Positions 56,991 through 64,000 of a stretch of 64,000 bases of DNA are shown in pieces. The stretch's first letter is position 1; each line of letters begins with the position of its first letter. The translations under genes and the position numbers were made by a program. Origin of the DNA: Cryptomeria japonica. Lineage: Eukaryota; Streptophyta; Pinopsida; Cupressales; Cupressaceae. Where the stretch lies: positions 373,200,998 through 373,264,997 of the forward strand of contig NC_081407.1 of NCBI RefSeq assembly GCF_030272615.1. The letters run 5' to 3'. A model generated the notes under the pieces. The model saw only the letters and a program-made list of their open reading frames with translations, had not been told where the DNA came from and made no database searches.

Positions 56991-57780
56991 TGAAGACATA
57001 ATTTCAGATAATGTGCCTGATGGATTGCCACCTATGAGGAGTATTAGTCATTGTATGGATTTGATCCCCGGACCTAGTTTGCCTAATAAAGCTACACACC
57101 AGATGATACCGACAGAGAATGATGAACTGAATAGACAATTACAAGAGTTGTTGAGGAAAGGTTTGATCAAGGAAAGCTTGAGCCCTTGTGCATTCCCTAC
57201 TATGTTAGCACCTAAGAAAGATGGAGAGTGGAGAATGTGTACTGACTCTAGAGTAAAAAACCGAATCACAGTGAAGTACAAGTTTCCTCTGCCTAGGATG
57301 GATGACATAATGGACTGTTTGAGTGGAGCTAGATATTTTACAAAGATAGATTCATGAAGAGCGGATACCATCAAATCAGGATGAGAGAAGGAGATGAGTG
57401 GAAGATTGCATTCAAGACAAATGAAGGACTATATGAATGGTTGGTGATGCCTTTTGGATTGACTAATGCACCGAGTACTTTCATGAGGTTGATGAACGAG
57501 GTATTGAAGAGATTATTGGGTAAGTTTGTGATTGTGTATTTGGATGACATTTTGATTTCCAGTAAGACAAAAGAGGGGAATTTGTTGCATTTGAGACAAG
57601 TTTTGCAAAGTTTGAGAGAAGAGAAATTGTTGATAAACCTTAAGAAGTGTAGTTTCATGAAGGAAGAACTAGTATATTTGGGATTTGTGATATCTACGGA
57701 TGGATTGAAGATGGACCCATAAAAAGTAAAAGCAATTGTTGAATAGCCTACACTGGAAAGCATTGGAGAGGTAAGATCAT
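56991..57780 (+). pseudogene. Element B reverse transcriptase
   Basis: The first frame runs through [41 protein letters not shown] and RYFTKIDS. One frameshift at about 57350 moves to [25 protein letters not shown], the catalytic [10 protein letters not shown] and [15 protein letters not shown], ending at a stop after KMDP. Both catalytic Asp of YLDD remain. Except for the shift this is the best-preserved part of element B. Confidence 0.9.
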
Positions 57781-58440
57781 TTCATGGACTGGCTAGCTTC
57801 AACCAGAAGTTCATTAGGAATTTTAGTTCAATTTGTAGCCCTATGACTAAGACAATGAGAGGAGACCAAAAGGATTTTAGATGGACATCTGGAGCAAACA
57901 AAAGTTTTGAGTTGTTGAAGCAGAAAGTGACAGAGCAGCCTATGTTAGCTCTACCAAATTTCACAAAGTATTTCAAGTAGATTGTGATGCAAGTGGGAAT
58001 GCAATTGGAGCAATATTAAGTTAGGAACTAGTAGCCTACTTTAGTGAAAAGTTGAATGATGCAAGGAGAAGATATTCAGTGTATGATCAAGAGTTCTATG
58101 CTATAATTCAAGCATTGAAGAAGTGGAGACATTATTTATTTCCTAGGGAGTTTGTGCTGTATACAAATCATCAAGCATTACAGTATTTGAATAGTCAAGG
58201 TAAGTTAAACCAGAGGCACATGAGATGGGTTGAGTTCATGCAAATTTATACTTTTATTTTGAAATATAGGAGTGAAAAATCAAACAAAGTTGTTGACGCT
58301 TTGAGTAGGAGAATAAATTTGTTGACCGAAATGAGAATCAAAGTATTGGGATTTGATGAGTTGAAGACCTTGTATGAGGAAGACAATGATTTTGTTGAAC
58401 CCTGGAAAGCTTATAAAGAACTTGTTGTGATGGACTAGAG
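57781..58440 (+). pseudogene. Element B RNase H
   Basis: Reads FHGLASFNQKFIRNFSSICSPM and TKTMRGDQKDFRW, then shifts and continues [56 protein letters not shown] and SEKSNKVVDALSRR. The D of the YTDH motif is Asn here. Frame changes occur at about 57980 and 58025. Confidence 0.85.
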
Positions 58441-59030
58441 AAAATGGTTGGATTATATCATTTAGGATGGGATGCTATTAAAAGGAAATCAGTTGTGTGT
58501 ACCCCAAAGTTCCATGAGAGACAGTTTGATAAAGGAGAAGCATAGTGGAGGACTAGCAGGACATTTTGGCATTGACAAGACAATGGCTTTGGTAAGTGAG
58601 AATTACTTTTGACCTTAGATTCATCAGGATGTAAGGAAGTTCATTCAGTTTTGCAAAATTTGTCAAGTTGCAAAAGGTGGAAGTCAGAACGTAGGATTGT
58701 ATAAACCTCTGACACTATCAGAGAGATCTTGGGAAGACGTAAGCATGGATTTCATACTTGGACTACCTAAGACCCAAAGAGGGAATGATTCTATATTTGT
58801 GGTGGTAGATAGATTCTCAAAGATGGTAGATTTCATACCCTTTAAGAAGACAATAGATGCAGTGCATGTAGGAGACCTATTTTTCAAGGAAGTTATGAGA
58901 TTGCATGGGTTACCTAGAAGTATTGTTTCAGACCAGGATACTAAGTTTGTTGGTTACTTTTGGAAGACACTTTGGAAGAAGATGAAGACTGAATTGAAGT
59001 TCAGCTCTACATTTCACCCACAGTCTAAAT
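58441..59030 (+). pseudogene. Element B integrase, truncated
   Basis: The zinc-binding region is readable (HSGGLAGHFGIDKTM, CKICQVAKGG). The core follows in 58697-59035: MDFILGLPKTQRGN with the first Asp, FFKEVMRLHGLPRSIVSDQD with the second, then FSSTFHPQ. After FHPQ the sequence turns into unrelated AT-rich DNA, so the third acidic residue is missing. Confidence 0.9.
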
Positions 59031-59035
59031 TATAA

Positions 59036-61014
59036 TTAGTCAGACTTGAGAACTTTATAAAATAAAAAATATTCAACATATCACTATCAAACCAACTCCA
59101 CACCTTAGATATTGATGTTATAAACCAAAATTAAAAAGAATCGAGTTTTTATCATTTATAGAAAAAAAAAAGTTATGCGTTTCGGGAGGCACATCACTCT
59201 TAAATGTTGTTTGCTGTAAAAAACTACTTTTCGAGGGAGATGGAAAAATAAAAAATAATTTTCTTCAAAAAAATTTAAAAAAATATATTTAGAATCTGCA
59301 AACAAGATGTTACAAATCACTAATTTACATCATCTTCAAATTCATAATGGTTTAAAAGTTATAGGTGTCAAAAAGTGAAGATTATTTTAAAAATGTTCAT
59401 CTCAGCATCAAAGTTGGCAAAAAAGAGGGAACCATTATTGTGAGTTCACCCAAAGATGTTGGTGATGACAGAGGTGAATGGTATTTTTGAATTTCCACTA
59501 CTGTTGCTGAGACGAATTGGCTATCAATGGTCAGAAGGAATATTCCACAAGAATCCCTCCTCCTATGCGTGCAAGAAGTAGAACCCTTATTCCAGCGCAC
59601 CTGCAAATGGTTAGTAAAGAATTTGGGGGTTTGCTCAAAATCTACAAGTCCTATATACTAAAAACAATAATTCCTACATTCAAGAAAGCATGAAAAAATT
59701 CTAGAAAACACAAATAATATTATAAATTGACACCATCTTCAACAAGGACGCAAAAAAATTGAGTCTTATAATTCCAATTGAGATTGGAACATAATTTCTT
59801 AACTCAGAGATACTTGTCCATGCTGAGAAATCCTTCATGGGCTAAAAGACTACATTTACTATATCAACAAAGGGTTGTACAACTTGAAATGGTGTAACAC
59901 TGTACGTGCATTACAATCCTATCTAAGGTTACTACCTAAGTTAATTGCGTAAATTGTAGTAAAAGAGAAAGATGGAAAATAAACACTAATTATAATTATT
60001 GCTAAAATGGAAACATCAAAGAACGAACATATGTAGTGTAGACTAAACATTGTTCCACTACATCTTAATCTAAGGAACACAACAATAATGCACTCAATCT
60101 CCACTTAAACAAACATACATTGATTATCACTTGCACACTATCTATTCTATCACAATTTATGACTGCTGCAAGAACAATGAACAACAAAATTGTATATTTT
60201 AATGCTAAATACTTGAAACAATACTAGCTAAACTAAACTAATGCTAAGAGTAGCTTTACCTCAAGTGGGCCCCCTTAGGTAAGCACTTGTCACAAATTCA
60301 CAAGATAAATCATCACATTCTTATTTATCAAAGTTACATTCTTGCTATGAAACATAACTTGCTGGAAAAATATAGAATCGTTAACCTTTTCAAGCAAGAT
60401 GCAAGCTTTATTTATATTATTAACCTTATGACTAATTCTATAACTAACTTACAACTTGATCCCAAGATTTGGGGAGAGATTTATTAACTGGAATGGAAGA
60501 ACCATAAACTGAAGAGTCCTATTAGGATTGTAATTCCTAACAACCACTTGAAACATAATTGTCCACTTAAATCAACTCAACAGTCTTCTTAAAGGCATGT
60601 GCTCAGGTGGTTTGGACCATATTGAAGGTTGTCCATGTATGAGTGTTGTCCTCAGATAGTTTAATCCATCTACAACTGCTTTTGACCAAATCAATGCTAA
60701 TATTTTCCATGGCTATAGGAGCTGACACATTGTTCGACTACAAAATAGTCACTTACAACCCTAGAGGAAGTGCTTCATAATAGGTTAGTATGCACAACAT
60801 TGCAAACCATAACAATTAAACATTTTCATACATAACATGCACATTTATAAGAATATATGTATTATATTAGAGTCATAAACTAAACATATTAAAAGTGCTC
60901 AAATAAAGTTTGAATGCCATGATAGACCATACTAGGACTAAGGTTTATGATGCATATACCAAGAAAACTTAACTAAAGTTTGCAGTGTAACGAATAAAAG
61001 AAAGATAAATTAGA
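59036..61014. other. AT-rich intergenic DNA, no gene seen
   Basis: Short frames only. Nothing recognisable as an LTR end, coding exon or RNA. Confidence 0.5.
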
Positions 61015-63105
61015 TATCTATCTTGTGGTATGATGAAGAATGTAAGGCAACCAATAAATCACTAAAAGAGAGAGGAATGGACAAAGAATACAAAAAAAAG
61101 AGAAAAAATGGTGCAATCTGAAAACAATAGAATATGTCTAGATGAAAGAAGGAAGGAACTAATCTCTCTTGAAAAACACAATCCCAAAGTTTTTTGGAAG
61201 GAATTGTAGCAAAAGAAAAAGAAGATTGAGAATAGTATTACAAATATTCAATGGTTAAAATATGTTGGGCTCCTCTATGAGCAAGTTCATGAGAAAGACT
61301 ATCCCCATGTTGTGAACACTTCAATGGAACTTTTCATAGTGGATGATATTAAACAAGGAATACAAAATTTAGTGAGTGGTAAAGCACAGGAAATAAATGG
61401 GCTACAAGCTAAATTTTTAAAATGGGGGTTTGAGACTCTTGCTCGTTATATAATTGTTTTTTTCAATAATTTCAACCATGAATGATTCCTAGTGGAGTGG
61501 AAAACCAGTGTAGTCACCCCTCTTTTCAAAAGTGGTGATATCAATAACCCATCTAACTACCACATGATTATGGTCAATCCTATCTTTGGCAAGCTCTTTG
61601 GGAGGATGATAGAGCGAATGATCAAGAATTGGACACAAAAAGGAGGGTAAAAGGGTAGGCAAGATTTTAGTCAAGACACACTACCATTGATCACTGCATC
61701 ACCCTTAGACATTTGATAGAAAAAATCTAGGACACTCAAGGTGAGGAAGCTTATTATTGTTTTGTGGACTTTAAGAAAGATTTTGACATGATGCCTAGAG
61801 ACAAACTATGAAACAAAATGGAGGAATTAGGCATTCTAGATGTGTATAGAGTTGCAGTACATAGACTTTATGAGAAAGTTAGAGCTAAAAGCAAAACAAA
61901 TGAAAGTATGTCAGAATGTATTCGCAGTGACGTTGGAGTTAAGTAGGGTTGCCCTTTATCTCCCACACTTTTTGGTCTATACATTGATAAGTTGGAGGCA
62001 TGGTTAAGCAAGACAGATGAGGATGGTATTTAGTTGGCAGATTATGTGGTGAAACTCCTTTTATATACTAATGATCTTAACCTAATTTCAAAATTGACTC
62101 TTGGTTTAAGAGAACATTTGAAGGCCTTAGAACACTTTTGTCAGGAGGTTGAGATGCAAATGAATATCACCAAGACCAGAATCATGTTTAAATTCTCATT
62201 AAAAAGAGAAGATAAGCAAATTACCTTTCTCTTTGAAGGAAACTCGCTAGAAACAGTGAAAGAATATAAGTATCTTGGGATTGACTTCCACTATAAGCTC
62301 AGCTGGGAGACTTCTAGAACAAAAAGGATATAGGGAGGTTGGAAAGCTTCACACTTGCTTCAAAATAGGTGCGAACTTTGGGATTGAAAAACTAAAAAAA
62401 CACTTTTTGTTTTGGTAGTCACACCAATGGTCCTTTATGACTACAAAGTGTAAGGAAGTAGCATGTCAAATTGTAGTTGGAGGCAAATAGAAAGAATCTA
62501 GAAACATCCAATAACAAGTAATCTCAAAGTTAAAAGTACAACCCATATGAAATTATTTTAGTGAAGCAAGACATTTTCCATTGGAAGCATTGGCGATAAT
62601 TTGGTTGATAAGTTATTAAAGAAGATTGAAAACATGGATAACCAACGTTGACATAAAATGGTTGTGGAGGAGATGTTGTATTGTAGGAAGAAAACGTAGA
62701 TAAAGCAAAATAACAACTAGATGAACAAGTGGGGCATCAATTTGCATGTTTGTCCTAGCACCAAGGGTGAAATAAAAAGTTACATGATTGAAAATTTTCA
62801 GACTTCCATGTGGACAAAACAGATTGGGTAGAAAAAAACATACTACATCAAAGAGTTTAACTTAACAAAGGACTATGGCAAAAAAATATATTTAGGGGTA
62901 GTTATCAAAAGGAAAGTGAGGTTGTTAGTTGCACAATTGAGAACAAGATCACATCATCTTAAATGTGAGACTGATAAATGGAAAAGGCTTAAGGAAACTT
63001 GGAAGGAAAGAGTTCACATTTTCTACAATAAAAAGGTAGTGGAAACAAAATGGCATTTCATTATAGAATGAATAGCCTATGAGAATATTCATACTTAATA
63101 CATAC
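61015..63105 (+). pseudogene. LINE remnant: reverse transcriptase and C-terminal knuckle region
   Basis: Conceptual translation with many stops gives, in order, WYDEECKATNKSLKERGMD (end of an endonuclease region), WKTSVVTPLFKSGDINNPSNY, NPIFGKLFGRMIERM, CFVDFKKDFD, KQGCPLSPTLFGLYIDKLE-like sequence, LLLYTNDLNLISK, VKEYKYLGIDFHYKLSW and a C-terminal region ending near ETKWHFIIE. The catalytic FADD/YADD-type box is YTND, so one Asp is lost. The C-terminal Cys pairs are also degraded. The order is that of a non-LTR reverse transcriptase. It differs from the L1-type LINE at 8946-18312. The family (I, RTE or Jockey-like) was not settled. Confidence 0.8.
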
Positions 63106-63578
63106 ATGACTTAAAGATTGACAACATACACTGATTATTTGAGAAAAAAACAAGATTAACCAAGACAACTAGCCTTCTAATCAAAATCAATAATAAAAAA
63201 TCAGAAATCCTAGAAAAATCTAAAGATGATCTAAGAATATTTTTTTGGATCGATAATAATCTAAGAATATTCCTCTCGAGCCCATACACTGTTTTAAAAT
63301 CTTTCATTCATTCATTGCTCTACACCAAATTTGGAACTAAAAACAAGGGCTGCTGTAGCAATTGTAACATCTTCCTTCAAGAAGAGGCACTCTGCCTTCA
63401 TTACTAGACACTCCAGCCATTTTTGCGGTCGAGGCGGCTCTGTAGTTCGCAGGGATGGTTAGTCAGAGGATCGATCACCGAAGAAGAAGAACCTGCTATA
63501 ATTTTGTTTTCCAAGAGGAAAGCGGATAAAGAAGGAAAGACCAAAATAAAACAGGGCAAAGGCGCGTCATTGCATCGC
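63106..63578 (+). other. Upstream region and 5' leader of the NUP1-like gene
   Basis: Base composition changes from AT-rich to GC-richer at about 63420, as expected at a plant gene 5' end. No in-frame ATG occurs before 63579. No clear TATA box was identified. Confidence 0.45.
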
Positions 63579-63900
63579 ATGGCAGATTTTTGGGAGGGAG
63601 GAGGAAGAGGAGGGGAGGAAGGAGAAGCGTCAGGGTCGTATGTAGGAGGCGGAGCAGGCGGTAAGCTCCGCACGTTGAGGTCAGCGCGCCGAGCAGCCGC
63701 CACACCATATGACCGCCCGCAGAGGGGGCGCCACGCACCTGCAGCTGTTAGGGCAGCAGCGAGGGGAGACAGTGATAGCAGCAGCTGGTTGCGGAGAGTA
63801 GTGGTGGATCCGGCCAGCCGTCTTATAAATAATGGTGCGGTGAAATGGTTCAACTCCGTCTTCAGGAAGCGCGCTCTCCTGCCGCCCGACCATACGCAAG
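63579..63900 (+). CDS. NUP1: Nuclear pore complex protein NUP1/NUP136-like, first exon (partial)
   Basis: The ATG at 63579 is the first in-frame ATG and opens a 107-codon stretch. It contains a Gly-rich head (GGGRGGEEGEASGSYVGGG), GGKLRTLRSARRAAATPYDRP, then WLRRVVVDPASRLINNGAVK and WFNSVFRKR. Plant NUP1/NUP136, the functional counterpart of animal Nup153 on the nuclear-basket side of the pore, begins with the same order: Gly-rich, GGK-basic, TPYDRP, then a WLS-x-LVDPA-x-RLI amphipathic segment and a basic RKR. The identification rests on recalled family features. The exon ends CGCAAG|GTGTGC at 63900/63901, a good donor. The FG-repeat part would lie beyond the window. GC content and codon use are unlike all surrounding DNA. 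A long antisense frame on the minus strand is a GC-driven shadow. Confidence 0.75.
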
Positions 63901-64000
63901 GTGTGCCTCTTTTCATTTTTCCACCATAGTTCTGCACCAGGGTGTACTTTTTTTCATTTTGTTTAGCTAGAGTTTGCTTCATTTATGTTGTCTGTTTTTT
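63901..64000 (+). other. Start of intron 1 of the NUP1-like gene
   Basis: GTGTGC donor at 63901, followed by T-rich sequence and an immediate stop in the exon frame (after PLFIFPP). Confidence 0.65.

Larger units (their letters stand above)
54361..59030 (+). mobile_element. Element B: 3'-truncated Ty3 chromovirus related to element A
   Basis: A 5' LTR, primer-binding site, gag, knuckle, protease, RT, RNase H and the first part of integrase follow in order on the plus strand. Sequence stops matching at FHPQ in the integrase core (about 59030), so the catalytic Glu, the chromodomain and the 3' LTR are absent. LTR start, Gag and Pol match element A, which lies in the opposite orientation. Numerous stops and frameshifts are present. 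Confidence 0.9.

Noticed and set aside
63423-63578. N-terminal extension of the NUP1-like frame upstream of 63579
   Set aside because: It has no ATG (the extension would start at TTG), and its content does not resemble the NUP1 N-terminus, so it was treated as 5' leader.
63404-63982. 192-codon minus-strand frame rich in Ala/Pro/Ser
   Set aside because: It is antisense to the NUP1-like exon; its length comes from the GC-rich exon, and it has no domain. The plus strand has family motifs and a splice donor.

Overview
The window looks like nuclear DNA of a seed plant with a very large, retrotransposon-filled genome, most likely a conifer or another gymnosperm. This is inferred from the density and nesting of long-LTR elements, their degree of decay, and one plant-type host gene at the right edge. 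No species call is possible from the sequence alone. Almost everything is Ty3-type LTR retrotransposon, solo LTR or LINE remnant. I see no bacterial genes, rRNA, tRNA genes or CRISPR.

Layout. 1-4978: non-coding repeat DNA, probably the leader/internal part of a minus-strand element whose 5' LTR (family F) is 4979-6593. 6594-8945: AT-rich, no gene. 8946-18312: a minus-strand L1-type LINE (ORF1 at the right, endonuclease/RT start at the left) split by a 7.5-kb minus-strand chromovirus, element A (9937-17399), which is itself interrupted by a solo LTR (12821-13938). 19086-27289: a Copia-like solo LTR split by element C (19451-26257), a pol-less Ty3 element with 1.15-kb LTRs. 28575-30713: a collapsed LTR remnant followed by a second family F LTR.

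32440-49928: a 17.5-kb composite of two pol-less Ty3 families, D and E, flanked as one unit by a perfect 5-bp target-site duplication (ACAAT). It holds a long intact 1,065-codon ORF (D), a long Gag with two in-frame stops (E), a back-to-back LTR-PBS-LTR, a 384-bp inverted repeat and a patchwork of inverted fragments. The composite sits in AT-rich DNA that also carries solo LTR G (50351-51146, perfect CCTTC duplication).

51447-54320: decayed minus-strand coding sequence of unrecognised type. 54361-59030: element B, a plus-strand relative of A, broken off inside integrase. 61015-63105: a decayed plus-strand LINE of another type. 63579-63900: the one convincing host gene, a first exon resembling plant nuclear-pore protein NUP1/NUP136, with a splice donor at 63901.

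How the parts relate. C, D and E share a primer-binding site (TGGTGAACCCGACGTGAA and variants), a GTGGGGGCTAAA polypurine tract, 3' non-coding modules, and GC-rich stem-loop modules that stand out from the AT-rich background. None of them encodes a reverse transcriptase here, so they look like a non-autonomous, trans-mobilised group. The D/E composite looks like the product of template switching or recombination within that group. All similarity statements come from reading by eye; no alignment or search was run.
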